A stretch of 64,000 nucleotides of DNA from an uncultured Candidatus Melainabacteria bacterium. Its GTDB lineage: Bacteria; Cyanobacteriota; Vampirovibrionia; Gastranaerophilales; Gastranaerophilaceae. How positions within the stretch are numbered: position 1 is the first letter of the stretch; each line of letters begins with the position of its first letter. Below the pieces are notes generated by a model, which saw only the letters and a list, made by a program, of their open reading frames with translations, was not told the DNA's origin and searched no databases. The DNA lies in NCBI GenBank assembly GCA_949841365.1, contig CATKZI010000002.1:186001-250000 (forward strand). Direction: 5' to 3'. The position numbers and the translations under genes are program-made. Below are positions 1-10,565 of this stretch, in pieces.

Positions 1-2
1 GC

Positions 3-992
3 AAAAGAGGAATTAGAAAAAAGACAGCAATTGCAAGATTAAAACTTCTTGAAGATCAAATCAGACAAGAAGAATTAAATCTTAAAATCGACGTAATGAG
101 TGCATATTTTGACGTTGTTTATATGAAAACAGTCGTTGCAATTCTTAAACAAAGAGAAGAACTATATAGCGCAATGAGTATTATTGCAAGTTCTAAACCA
201 AAAAATTCTTTAAACTACGAAATTGAAAAACTTCAATCCGATATGCGTCACAAAAAACAGGTAATCCTTTTAAACAAAGCAAAAGCAGATTTACTTTGTG
301 CACAATTTCACCTTAATGAAGTTCTTAACCTCAAAGACAGCAATGTTATGTACGATGCGAGAGAAACCTCTCTTTTTCAGGACCATATAAGCATTTTGGA
401 CATTCAAATTCCCGAATACAAAACAATTGAAGAAATCGCAATGAAATATAGTTATTCAATAAGAATTTCGGATGACAATATTGCAATGTCAAAAGCAGAA
501 TTGACGGAAGCTAAACATAAAGTTATTCCCGATGCCACAGTTGCAGGCGGTTACGCTTTCACAGGTGACGGTAAAACACATGGCGCTTATGTTGGCGGAA
601 GTTTGGATTTACCGATTTTTTACTCATACCGTCCTGAAGTAAACCGCGCAAAAATTGTTCTGGAACGCACAAAAATCGACAGAGTTTCTTTTGAAAACAA
701 ATTGAAATTTGCTTTAAAACAGGATTTTAACAGATTTAAATATGCAAAAGAAAATATGAATTATTACAAAGATATCCTTAAAGATTCCGAAATAATTATG
801 AAAATGTCAGGCGAACGTTACGAAAAAGGGCAAACCGCATTGTTAAACGTATTTATTAACGAAAACGCGCACAGAGAAATTTTAAACGAATACATCAATG
901 CAATGCAGATTTATTATCGTGCATATTTGGATTTGATGCATAACGTCGGACACGATTTGTTGTTGGATGAGAGTGTATTTGAGGATATATAG
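3..992 (+). CDS. TolC-like outer membrane efflux protein, 5' partial
   Basis: Frame is open to the window start; long helical coiled-coil pattern typical of the OEP/TolC family. Confidence 0.7.
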   Translation, partial: KRGIRKKTAIARLKLLEDQIRQEELNLKIDVMSAYFDVVYMKTVVAILKQREELYSAMSIIASSKPKNSLNYEIEKLQSDMRHKKQVILLNKAKADLLCAQFHLNEVLNLKDSNVMYDARETSLFQDHISILDIQIPEYKTIEEIAMKYSYSIRISDDNIAMSKAELTEAKHKVIPDATVAGGYAFTGDGKTHGAYVGGSLDLPIFYSYRPEVNRAKIVLERTKIDRVSFENKLKFALKQDFNRFKYAKENMNYYKDILKDSEIIMKMSGERYEKGQTALLNVFINENAHREILNEYINAMQIYYRAYLDLMHNVGHDLLLDESVFEDI

Positions 993-1152
993 GGAACGTA
1001 GCCGTTCCATCCGCCATATTAGATTTTGAAATTAAAGTCCAACTTTGGCAAAAAAAGCGTATATATTTCAGTATGTCTACGTGCGTAGCACAACAAAAAG
1101 CCGGAACTTGTCCGGCGATAAAATTTTTGCTACTCCCAAATCTCGTAGCTCG

Positions 1153-1374
1153 TTAGTGTGTAGTAGTGAAATTTGCTTTATGAAATTTCATCAATTTGGC
1201 TAAGTGCCATTCTTTTGCTGAAATGTCATTAATTCTGTTTTTGATGTCTTCCAATTCTGCAAGCAGAGTTGTCAAATCTTTTCTCTGAACAGGCTCGGGA
1301 GCTTCAAACTCCTCCTCATCTTCCAGCCAGCAGAGAGGAAAACAATTGTTTTCAAAAAGCTCTTTACTGTTCAT
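1153..1374 (-). CDS. hypothetical protein
   Basis: 73-aa ORF; start overlaps the stop of the upstream ORF (TAATG). Confidence 0.5.
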   Translation of the reverse strand: MNSKELFENNCFPLCWLEDEEEFEAPEPVQRKDLTTLLAELEDIKNRINDISAKEWHLAKLMKFHKANFTTTH

Positions 1375-1610
1375 TAAACCTCCTCAGCAGTTTTTTGATT
1401 TTGAACAAAGAATGAATGAATCATATCTACCAAATCAAAATTACCGTATTTAAACGCATAGGGTTTGTTAGAATATTCGCTGTCAGTAACTCTTTGAAGT
1501 TCTCTGACTTCTTTATAATCCATTGAATTAAAGTCGAAACTTGTCATTTCACCGTAATCCAACATCATATCTTCCATATCAATAATTTTTTTCTCGTCCA
1601 TTATCCACAC
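1374..1610 (-). CDS. hypothetical acidic protein
   Basis: 78-aa ORF apparently coupled to the 1153-1374 ORF. Confidence 0.5.
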   Translation of the reverse strand: MWIMDEKKIIDMEDMMLDYGEMTSFDFNSMDYKEVRELQRVTDSEYSNKPYAFKYGNFDLVDMIHSFFVQNQKTAEEV

Positions 1611-1725
1611 TCCTTATTTTTTAACTAACAAATTTTATATCGGACTGGTTTCAGAAAAACTTTAGAGATTTGAAGGTGTTTGTTACATAATTTTACAAAT
1701 AGAATTTTTAACGTATAATATATTT

Positions 1726-2505
1726 ATGAAAAAGATTATTTTGAGTTTTTTGTTTTTGTGTCTGATATGCTCGGGTTGCGGGAAAAAACAACCTAAAATT
1801 GATACGCTCGGAACTATTATCCAACGCGATAAATTAATCATCGGGGTTCGTGACGATACAGCACCTTTCGGATTTCGGGACAAAAACGGAAACTTTATCG
1901 GTTACGATATTGACCTTGCACACATTATTGCAAAAGGTGTTTTAAAAGACGAAAAAAAAGTCGAATTTGTACCCGTAACAGCTTCAAACCGTATTATGAA
2001 ACTTAATTCGGGCGAAGTTGATATTTTGATTGCAACAATGTCTATAACCGAACAAAGACAGCAGATTTTGGATTTTTCAATGCCTTATCATATGGCGGGT
2101 CAGGCTATTTTAACCAATCGCGCAAGCAAAGCAACTTCATTAAAAGATTTTGAAGGTAAAAAACTTATTATAGTTTTCGGTTCAACAAGTGAAAACAATC
2201 TCAGAACAAATGTTCCCGAAATTGAAGTAATCGGTTTTAAAACATACAAAGATGCTTTTAACGCTTTAAAAGCAGGCAAAGCACAGGGAATAGTTGCTGA
2301 CGATACGATTTTATACAATCTGTCACGCAATGACAGTTCCGTAAAAATTCTGCCAAAAAGATATTCTCAAGAGCCTTACGCTGTAGCATTCCGCAAAGAA
2401 AAGGAATCTACACGACTTATTAGAGAAATTGATTATATTATAGATAATCTCCAAAGTACGGGCAGACTAAACAAAATACGCGAAAAATGGAATATTAAAA
2501 ATTAA
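1726..2505 (+). CDS. amino-acid ABC transporter substrate-binding lipoprotein (PBPb fold)
   Basis: Lipobox LICSGC; IIGVRDDTAPFGFRDKNGNFIGYDIDLA typical of family-3 solute-binding proteins. Confidence 0.9.
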   Translation: MKKIILSFLFLCLICSGCGKKQPKIDTLGTIIQRDKLIIGVRDDTAPFGFRDKNGNFIGYDIDLAHIIAKGVLKDEKKVEFVPVTASNRIMKLNSGEVDILIATMSITEQRQQILDFSMPYHMAGQAILTNRASKATSLKDFEGKKLIIVFGSTSENNLRTNVPEIEVIGFKTYKDAFNALKAGKAQGIVADDTILYNLSRNDSSVKILPKRYSQEPYAVAFRKEKESTRLIREIDYIIDNLQSTGRLNKIREKWNIKN

Positions 2506-3236
2506 TTATTCTCCATATAAATAATATGCACTGCAACATCCGCCGGAAACAACTTTTCCCGAGTCACCGCCTCCTACAGTTACAAAATAATTTCCGTTTA
2601 CTGTTCCATGATTTTTATCACATACACATTCATTACTATTTTTTTGTTTATCATAAGTTCCCTCTGCACCCAACGGCAAAGCCTTTGTACCATTAGGTTT
2701 TACGATAAAAAAATCTTTTCCGATAACATTTGGACCTTTTTTGTAGCCGTTTACGTCAACAGAAATCCAAGGTCCTCCATGCGATCCCCCCAAATATATT
2801 ACGGCACCATTTTTCAATAAAATAGCTTTTTTATTTATATTATAAGCACTAAATGAGCCGCCTGCTAATGTTTTATACCCTGTACCAACATCTGAAAATG
2901 TAATTCCCTGCCATTTATTTTTCTTGTTATTTGCACAACTTGCTCCGTAACAAGAATCCACAACTTCAAAATTTTTCGTAAATTCTTCAATAAACTCTTC
3001 TAATAAATCATAAGAACAGACATAACCGTTTTCTATCGTATAATTATAAGAATTTGAAATTTGAGAATATAAAACTTTCCATGCTGCAATATTTTGCTTA
3101 TTTTGAATGTTATTTATTAGAGTTGGAACAGTAATCGCAGCAACAACGCCAATAATTCCAAGTGTAATTAAAACCTCAGATAAGGTAAAGCCTAGAGTGC
3201 CCCCCCCCCGAAGCTTTGATTTAACTGTATTCTCAT
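2506..3236 (-). CDS. type IV prepilin-like protein; frame interrupted by a G10 tract relative to the coupled start codon
   Basis: GFTLSEVLITLGIIGVVAAITVPTLI prepilin motif. ATG at 3236 overlaps the upstream TGA (ATGA) and has AAGGAG 6 nt upstream, but its frame stops at TAG just after the G10 tract. Confidence 0.75.
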
Positions 3237-3649
3237 TCTTTTCTCCTTTCATATATATTCTTAAATTCATCTTGTGTCTTAACATATTTTGTTAATTTCA
3301 TCATATTCTTAAACAGTTTTTCTGACACAATATGTTCCATTTTGCACGCAATTTCCAAAGCTTCTGCGCGCGGGGTATTCAAAACTTCCACAAAAAATTC
3401 GGCAAGATTTTCGTGTTTTTTTAAAATGTTTTTTGCAATTTTTTCACCCTCTGCAGTAAGCGTAACAGGCGCATAGGGTGCGTAATTTATAAGTTTTTTT
3501 TCTTGCAGAATATTCAAAGCACCAGTAACGGAAGCCTTTTTAACCCCCATAGCATCAGCAATTGCCGTAACTTTTGCATGCCCGTTTTTCAAGACCTGTG
3601 CATAAATTTCTTCAATATAATCCTCTAAACTTACTGAAAGTTTTTCCAT
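3233..3649 (-). CDS. DtxR/MntR-family metal-dependent transcriptional regulator
   Basis: N-terminal winged helix (EDYIEEIY...VTAIADAMGVKKASVTGALNILQEKKLI) and C-terminal dimerisation segment with HENLAEFF...CKMEHIVS. Confidence 0.85.
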   Translation of the reverse strand: MEKLSVSLEDYIEEIYAQVLKNGHAKVTAIADAMGVKKASVTGALNILQEKKLINYAPYAPVTLTAEGEKIAKNILKKHENLAEFFVEVLNTPRAEALEIACKMEHIVSEKLFKNMMKLTKYVKTQDEFKNIYERRKE

Positions 3650-4296
3650 ATATCAATTATATCACAAGGTTCATCAATAATAAAGTCTGCACCCTCAAGA
3701 TAAGCCCTGCCCCTAAACCCCCATGTAACCCCGATACATGGAATCCCTGCATTTTGTGCTGTTTGAACATCAACTTCACTGTCTCCGACATAAATTGTTG
3801 AATCTTTTTCCGCGCCGAGTTCTTTCATAGCTTTAAAAACCCCGAACGGCGATGGTTTTGGCAAAATTTCTCCGCCCTGACCGATTGCAACATCAATCAA
3901 TTCCGAAAAATATTTTTCGCACAACTCTTTTACAGCAAGGTCAAATTTATTAGACACAACGCCGATTTTGACCCCTTGCTCTTGTAATTCTTTCAGTATC
4001 ATTTCGATACTATTATAGCAAACAGTGTTATTATACATATTTTTCTCATAATGTTCTTTAAAAACGGCAAGACATTCTTCAATATTTTCAACGCCTGCGG
4101 GAACCGCGCGCTCAATAAGCTTTCTGACCCCGTTTCCCACAAAATATCTTATTTCCTCAAGTGTTCGCTCAGGGTAGCCAAACTGCCTCAAAGCATAGTT
4201 TGTGCTCTCTTTTAAATCTAATAATGTATTCAGCAAAGTGCCATCCAAATCAAAAATTACAGTCTTAATCATATTTTTATAGTATAATAAAAACAT
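3631..4296 (-). CDS. HAD-superfamily phosphatase (phosphoglycolate phosphatase-like)
   Basis: DLDGTLLNT motif, VSNK, KPSP, VGDSEVD. Confidence 0.88.
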   Translation of the reverse strand: MFLLYYKNMIKTVIFDLDGTLLNTLLDLKESTNYALRQFGYPERTLEEIRYFVGNGVRKLIERAVPAGVENIEECLAVFKEHYEKNMYNNTVCYNSIEMILKELQEQGVKIGVVSNKFDLAVKELCEKYFSELIDVAIGQGGEILPKPSPFGVFKAMKELGAEKDSTIYVGDSEVDVQTAQNAGIPCIGVTWGFRGRAYLEGADFIIDEPCDIIDIWKNFQ

Positions 4297-4297
4297 T

Positions 4298-5911
4298 ATG
4301 ATAACAACGAATAAATTAACTGTGCGATTTGGTTCGCAAACACTTTTTGAAAATGTAAGTATAAAATTTACCCCCGGAAACTGCTACGGCGTAATCGGTG
4401 CTAACGGCGCAGGGAAAAGTACCTTGTTAAAAGTTATTTCAGGCGATATTGAACCCACTTCGGGCGAAGTTCATATCTCTAAAGGTCAAAGAATTGCGGT
4501 TTTACGTCAAGACCACTTTGCATTTGATAATTACAGAGTTATTGATACCGTAATTATGGGTCATAAACAGCTTTATGAAATAATGCAGGAGCGCGATGCG
4601 TTGTATGCAAAACCTGATTTCACAGATGAGGACGGAATTAGAGCAGGGCATTTGGAAGAAGAATTTGCAAACCTTGACGGCTGGCAGGCAGAATCAATGG
4701 CAGGGTCGTTGTTGTCGGATTTGGGAATTTCTGATGAGCTTCATTATCAGCAGATGTCAGAACTTTCAGGCAGCGAAAAAGTTCGAGTATTGTTAGCACA
4801 GGCACTTTTTGGAAACCCTGATATATTATTGCTCGACGAACCGACAAACCACCTTGATTTAAACACAATCGCGTGGCTTGAGGAATTTTTGATTAATTTC
4901 CAAAACCTCGTAATCGTTGTATCGCACGACAGAAAATTTTTGGATAATGTCTGTACACACATGGCAGATATTGATTACAAGAATATTCAGCTTTATACGG
5001 GTAATTATTCGTTCTGGTCACAGGCAAGCCAATTAATCCAAAAACAAAAAGAGGAACAGAATAAGAAAACCGAAGAAAAAATGGAAGAATTGAAAGCGTT
5101 TATTGCCCGATTCAGCGCAAACGCTTCCAAAGCAAAACAGGCAACTTCAAGAAAAAATATGCTTGATAAATTGTCTTTAGAGGAGATTAAACCGTCATCA
5201 AGACAATATCCGAGAATTAGATTTACATATAACAAAATCCCCGGAAAAGATGTTCTTCATGTTAAAAATTTGAACAAAACGGTTGACGGCGAACTTCTAA
5301 TCAAGAATTTGAGCTTTGAAATTAATCAAGGTGAAAAAGTTGCATTCATTGCACGCGACCCGTTTATTTTGTCAAACTTGTTTGATATTCTGGAAAACCG
5401 TGTACAGCCTGACAGCGGAGAAGTCAACTGGGGCGTAACCGCAACTCATTCGTATTTCCCGAAAGACAACAATTTTTATTTTGAAAACGACTTGAATATT
5501 ATGCAGTGGCTTGCACAGTATTCGCCCGATCAGCACGTAAATTTCTTGCGCGGATATTTGGGCAGAATGTTATTTACGGGCGAAGATGCAGATAAAAAGG
5601 TTAATGTTCTGTCAGGAGGCGAAAAAGTTCGCTGTCTATTTGCCAAAATGATGATTGCGGAAAGCAACGTAATGATTTTGGACGAACCGACCAACCATCT
5701 TGATTTGGAAAGTATTACGGCATTAAACAATGCACTGATAGATTTCCCCGGAACAATATTGTTTACATCGCAGGATTACCAGCTAATCCAAACCGTTGCA
5801 GACAGAATTATCGAAATTTCGCCAAAAGGCTATATTAATATGCGCAACAAATATGACGAGTATTTGAAAAATCCCGTCGTAATCAAAAAACGCTCTGAAA
5901 TTTACGGTTAA
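4298..5911 (+). CDS. ABC-F family ATP-binding protein
   Basis: Two ABC domains, GANGAGKST Walker A, LLLDEPTNHLDL twice. Confidence 0.92.
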   Translation: MITTNKLTVRFGSQTLFENVSIKFTPGNCYGVIGANGAGKSTLLKVISGDIEPTSGEVHISKGQRIAVLRQDHFAFDNYRVIDTVIMGHKQLYEIMQERDALYAKPDFTDEDGIRAGHLEEEFANLDGWQAESMAGSLLSDLGISDELHYQQMSELSGSEKVRVLLAQALFGNPDILLLDEPTNHLDLNTIAWLEEFLINFQNLVIVVSHDRKFLDNVCTHMADIDYKNIQLYTGNYSFWSQASQLIQKQKEEQNKKTEEKMEELKAFIARFSANASKAKQATSRKNMLDKLSLEEIKPSSRQYPRIRFTYNKIPGKDVLHVKNLNKTVDGELLIKNLSFEINQGEKVAFIARDPFILSNLFDILENRVQPDSGEVNWGVTATHSYFPKDNNFYFENDLNIMQWLAQYSPDQHVNFLRGYLGRMLFTGEDADKKVNVLSGGEKVRCLFAKMMIAESNVMILDEPTNHLDLESITALNNALIDFPGTILFTSQDYQLIQTVADRIIEISPKGYINMRNKYDEYLKNPVVIKKRSEIYG

Positions 5912-6165
5912 ACTCTTGATTTAATCTCTTTAAGGCATTTTGCCAGTTGGTCAGGACAGCTTGTAGGTTTGTCACCGCATCTGATGCCTGAAAGTTTTGA
6001 TATAACTTCATCAATCGTCATACCGCGGACAAGCGATTTAATCCCCTGTAAATTTCCATTGCATCCGCCTAAGAAATCTACATCTACTATTCTGTCTCCG
6101 TCAAATTTTACCTGCATAAGACGGCAGCAAGTTCCTGTTGTTTCATATTGAATAACTTTTTCCAT
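5908..6165 (-). CDS. TSCPD-domain protein (TIGR03905-like)
   Basis: YETTGTCCRLMQVKFDGD...GCNGNLQGI...GIRCGDKPTSCPDQLA. Confidence 0.8.
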   Translation of the reverse strand: MEKVIQYETTGTCCRLMQVKFDGDRIVDVDFLGGCNGNLQGIKSLVRGMTIDEVISKLSGIRCGDKPTSCPDQLAKCLKEIKSRV

Positions 6166-6247
6166 AATACTTATTATATCACAACAATTTGACACAATAC
6201 AAAATATACTTTAAAATTTTATTATTGATTGGAATTTAGAGGGCTTT

Positions 6248-9200
6248 ATGAATAATAAAAAAACTTGTCTGGCATTACTTTTATCGGCAGTATTAGCATC
6301 TGTTAATATTTCAAATGCTGCAGAACGTTATTATAACAACACTTATTTAGGCAGCTATTCAAACGGAAATTTTAGCAATATAGACTCGGCAGGCAAGCGT
6401 TTTGAGGCACCCGACGACCCCGAACAATGGGGAAATTATTATGACGAAGCCACAAAAAGTTATAAGCCCTTGCCTAACGGATTTTATAATGTAGGCGACA
6501 AACAGGGCGATTATAATCTTGTTGACGGCAATTATGTTTATGCGGGTCCAAATCAGGGAAACTATGCTTATGTCCAATACGGATACGGCGATCTGATGCC
6601 CGGTCAGGAAGAAACCTACGGCGGTGGCTTTGAAAACATCGGCATGATAAATACTTTTAATAACAATACATTTAACGGTAATAAAGCCGATTTTGGCGGA
6701 GCTGTTGCAAATTCGGGATTAATCGGCATAATCAGCAATATGGAAAACAATACGTTTACCAATAACACTGCAGTGCAAGACGGTGGAGCGATTTACAACT
6801 TTTCAAGTATCGGAAAAATTTCAGGTACATTCACAGGCAACAAGGCTGAAGGTCTGGACAGCGGAGGATTTTTTGACGGCGATGCGGGAAACGGCGGAGC
6901 AATATTTAATTTTGGCGGACCTCTTGGAGAAGATGTTGATGGGAATCCTATCAGATGGGGAGCTGATATAGAATCTATTGACGGAAAATTTGACAAAAAT
7001 ACTGCTCAATGGCACGGCGGTGCAATCTACAATGGCGGTGAAATCGGTTCAATCAGCGGGACTTACACAAATAACAACTCTTTAACAGGTCAGGGCGGTG
7101 CAATATTTAACGGAGAATATGCAACAGAACACTTTGATGCTGATGAAAACACTGAAGCATTTGACATGTATTACGGTTACATCAAAGACATAAACGGCAA
7201 ATTCAGTGGCAACAGTGCAAACCAAGGCGGTGGAGCGATTTATAACCGCGGAAAAATTGAAACAGTAAAAGGTGAATTCACAAACAACAACGGCTTTAAC
7301 GGCGGAGCATTGATGAATGACGGCGAAATCACAACACTTGATGCTTCAACATTCAAAGGAAATTCATCTCTCCATAAAGGCGGGGCGCTTTATAATACAG
7401 GCAAAATTTACTCACAGGGTAACATTAAATATGAAAACAACTCTGCACAAACAGGCGGAGCAATTGCCAATGAAGGAACATTCAATATCTCAAGATATTC
7501 AACCTTCACGGGCAACAGCGCCCAAGATGGCGGAGCAGTATACAACAATGGCGAGATAACTGTTTCTTCTCTTGCAAACCAAAGTTTCACAAATAACACA
7601 GCAGACGGCAAAGGCGGTGCAATATTTAACGAAGGTAAAATGGCACTCGGCGGAAATCCAGATGTTCATGGCGGTTCACAAAATTCCGTAACATTTAAAG
7701 GCAACAGCGCTCAAGATGGCGGCGCAATCTACAATACAGGTGATTTGACCGTTCAAAAAACAACATTTGACAGAAATACCGCAACAAACGGAGGTGCAAT
7801 TTATCAAAAAACTTCCGCAATAAACATCAATAACCTGAAATTCACTAATAACACAGCCGAGAAAGGCGGAGCGATTTATGCGGGAGAGGGTTCAACCGTA
7901 ACGCTCGGGAATAATGAATTCAAAGGCAACAGTGCACAAAAAGGCGGATTGTTATATTTAGAAAATTCAACGGCAAACATTACAGCAGATAAAAATGATG
8001 TAGTTTTTGCAGGCAACACAGCCGAAAAAGGAAGTGCATTTTACCTTGAAAACGGTATTGTTAACCTCAACGCATCAGCAGGAAAAAATATTACTTTCAA
8101 CGACAGTATCGCAGGTTCGGGCGTAATCAATACATCAGGAAACATTATCCTGAACAATTCCGTAACCCCTGATGAAGGTGCTTTAAGCGTAAACGTCAAC
8201 AGCGGAATAATCAAATCTTCTGTGGATAATTACCTTAACGGAGTTGATTTGCACCTTGCAAACGGTACAACTCTTGATTTGATGAACGGACAAACAGGAG
8301 TTTTAAATCTAAACTCTTTGATTTCCGATAACGCAAATTTAAAAATCGATATGGATCTTGCAAATTCTGCAAGTCCGTTTGATACAATCAACGCAAACAC
8401 AGCCTCAGGAACTTTAAATATTTCCGATATCAATTTCATATCGGAAATGGCAGACGGAAATAATCAGGTCTCCGCACCCGTAAACTTAGACCAATTGACG
8501 TTGAATTTCCCGAATATGCATATTACAACAAACAATTCGTTCTATGTTATTTCAAAAAATGACGACAATATCACAATAGACAGACTTCATGACGAAGAAG
8601 GAAACCCGATACAGGTCGACGGTTTTACACTTGCTGTCAACAAAGACGCAACAGCAGGCGGAGTTGATATTTCTATGAATGATGAAAGGTCATTCTCCGC
8701 AACTTCAGATGTGACCGTTACAGGTTCAGGAGTTGATGGCGGCTGGACAGGAAACCTCGGCGGTACAAAATTAACAATCAACGGCAACAATCACACAATT
8801 GACGGTAACAACAACTCGGGAATAACCGTTCACGATAATCAAACCTTAGAAATTAACAATGCAAATATCAAAGGATTTGACGAAAACGCAATTTATCTTG
8901 ACGGAACAGGACTTGCAAATGCAGTTTTGGGAACATCAGGAAAAATGTCGGTTGATAACAACATTGCATCAACAAATTCCGCAAACACTTTAAGAATGAC
9001 AGGGAACGGAACTCTAAACCTCAACGGAACAGTTGATAACCTGACACTTGTAAACGAAAATTCCAATACCGTTCATAATAACAAAATTACCAACTCAATT
9101 TATAATTTTACAAACGGTACTGCAAGCTTTGCAAAAGATGAATACCTGTCAGACAACAATAACTCGCTTATCTTTAACGGCGGAACTTTGAATGTTGCAA

Positions 9201-10564
9201 ACGGTGCGGTTAATCAGATTAATATCAATGAAATGTCATTGAATTCAAATTCAAACATTATGGTTGACGCAGACCTTGCATCAAAAACAATGGATACACT
9301 TAACGCTTCAACAATTAATATCGGGGATGATGTGAAACTTAACGTAAGCGGAATTAATCTGTTAAGCGATACAAAAGACAAATATACGGAAATCAACTTT
9401 GTAAACGACGAAACTTTAAAAGACCATATTACAACATCAGTACAATCTGTCAGAGCATACTCTCCAATTTACAAATATAATGTAGGCTATGATCCGACAA
9501 CAGGTAATTTTGGATTTACAAGGGGTACAGGCAATAAATACAGCGAGGTTAACCCTGCAATTATGGTTGCTCCCGTTGCGGCGCAAATCGGCGGTTATCT
9601 AACCCAATTAAATACTTATGATCAGGCGTTTGCCAATATGGATATGACAATGCTTATGACCCGTGAACAACGTCAGGCCATGAAGCTTTACAATAAAGTT
9701 GCAATACGTGACACATTTGCGCCCGTCGGAATAATTCCGGATACTCCAGGAGTTATAAATGAAGAAAACGCGGGAATTTGGGGCAGACCATATACAACAT
9801 TTGAAAACGTCAAACTCAAAAACGGCCCGAAAGTTAATAACGTAATGTACGGTTCATTCTTTGGCGGAGATACATCAATCAAAGAATTCAGACACGGATT
9901 TGACGGCATATTCAGCGCATACGTAGGTTATAACGGTTCTCACCAAACTTTTGACGGAAACAGCATGTACCAAAACGGTGCATCAGTAGGAGTTACAGGA
10001 ACATTATACAAAGGTAACTGGTATGGCGGTTGGACTGTTGCAGGCGGTATAAACGGAGTTGATGCCAACACTATGTATGGTTCTGACAACTTTATGATGT
10101 GGTCAGCAGGTACAGCTCTAAAAACAGGCTACAACTGGGAATTATTCCGCAACAGATTCATAATCCAGCCTCACTTAATGGCATCTTACACATTTGTTGA
10201 TACGGAAGATTTCAGAAATTCCGCATCATATAAAATCAGTTCCGACCCATTGAATGCAATTCAAATTGTTCCCGGCATCAAGTTTATCGGAAACCTTAAA
10301 AACAGCTGGCAGCCGTATTTGGGCATAGATTATGTCTGGAACATTATGGACAAAACAAAGTTCAATGTTGCAGATGCAAGCTTGCCGCAATTGTCTGTTA
10401 AACCGTATATTCAATACGGTGTTGGCGTTCAAAAGCGCTGGGGCGACAGATTTACAGGCTTCTTACAGGCAATGTTCAGAGGAGGCGGAAGAAACGGTGT
10501 AATCTTCTCATTCGGATTCCGCTCTACACTGGGTAGAAAAAGCAATACAAATCAATCATTATAA
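6248..10564 (+). CDS. large autotransporter with Pmp-like GGAIYN/FxxN repeats
   Basis: Signal peptide, many GGAIYN repeats, C-terminal aromatic beta-barrel-like region (GIWGRPYTTFENVKLKNG...). Confidence 0.85.
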   Translation: MNNKKTCLALLLSAVLASVNISNAAERYYNNTYLGSYSNGNFSNIDSAGKRFEAPDDPEQWGNYYDEATKSYKPLPNGFYNVGDKQGDYNLVDGNYVYAGPNQGNYAYVQYGYGDLMPGQEETYGGGFENIGMINTFNNNTFNGNKADFGGAVANSGLIGIISNMENNTFTNNTAVQDGGAIYNFSSIGKISGTFTGNKAEGLDSGGFFDGDAGNGGAIFNFGGPLGEDVDGNPIRWGADIESIDGKFDKNTAQWHGGAIYNGGEIGSISGTYTNNNSLTGQGGAIFNGEYATEHFDADENTEAFDMYYGYIKDINGKFSGNSANQGGGAIYNRGKIETVKGEFTNNNGFNGGALMNDGEITTLDASTFKGNSSLHKGGALYNTGKIYSQGNIKYENNSAQTGGAIANEGTFNISRYSTFTGNSAQDGGAVYNNGEITVSSLANQSFTNNTADGKGGAIFNEGKMALGGNPDVHGGSQNSVTFKGNSAQDGGAIYNTGDLTVQKTTFDRNTATNGGAIYQKTSAININNLKFTNNTAEKGGAIYAGEGSTVTLGNNEFKGNSAQKGGLLYLENSTANITADKNDVVFAGNTAEKGSAFYLENGIVNLNASAGKNITFNDSIAGSGVINTSGNIILNNSVTPDEGALSVNVNSGIIKSSVDNYLNGVDLHLANGTTLDLMNGQTGVLNLNSLISDNANLKIDMDLANSASPFDTINANTASGTLNISDINFISEMADGNNQVSAPVNLDQLTLNFPNMHITTNNSFYVISKNDDNITIDRLHDEEGNPIQVDGFTLAVNKDATAGGVDISMNDERSFSATSDVTVTGSGVDGGWTGNLGGTKLTINGNNHTIDGNNNSGITVHDNQTLEINNANIKGFDENAIYLDGTGLANAVLGTSGKMSVDNNIASTNSANTLRMTGNGTLNLNGTVDNLTLVNENSNTVHNNKITNSIYNFTNGTASFAKDEYLSDNNNSLIFNGGTLNVANGAVNQININEMSLNSNSNIMVDADLASKTMDTLNASTINIGDDVKLNVSGINLLSDTKDKYTEINFVNDETLKDHITTSVQSVRAYSPIYKYNVGYDPTTGNFGFTRGTGNKYSEVNPAIMVAPVAAQIGGYLTQLNTYDQAFANMDMTMLMTREQRQAMKLYNKVAIRDTFAPVGIIPDTPGVINEENAGIWGRPYTTFENVKLKNGPKVNNVMYGSFFGGDTSIKEFRHGFDGIFSAYVGYNGSHQTFDGNSMYQNGASVGVTGTLYKGNWYGGWTVAGGINGVDANTMYGSDNFMMWSAGTALKTGYNWELFRNRFIIQPHLMASYTFVDTEDFRNSASYKISSDPLNAIQIVPGIKFIGNLKNSWQPYLGIDYVWNIMDKTKFNVADASLPQLSVKPYIQYGVGVQKRWGDRFTGFLQAMFRGGGRNGVIFSFGFRSTLGRKSNTNQSL

Positions 10565-10565
10565 T

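Noticed and set aside
2608-2820. Plus-strand ORF inside the prepilin gene
   Set aside because: Antisense ORF without ribosome-binding site or family features
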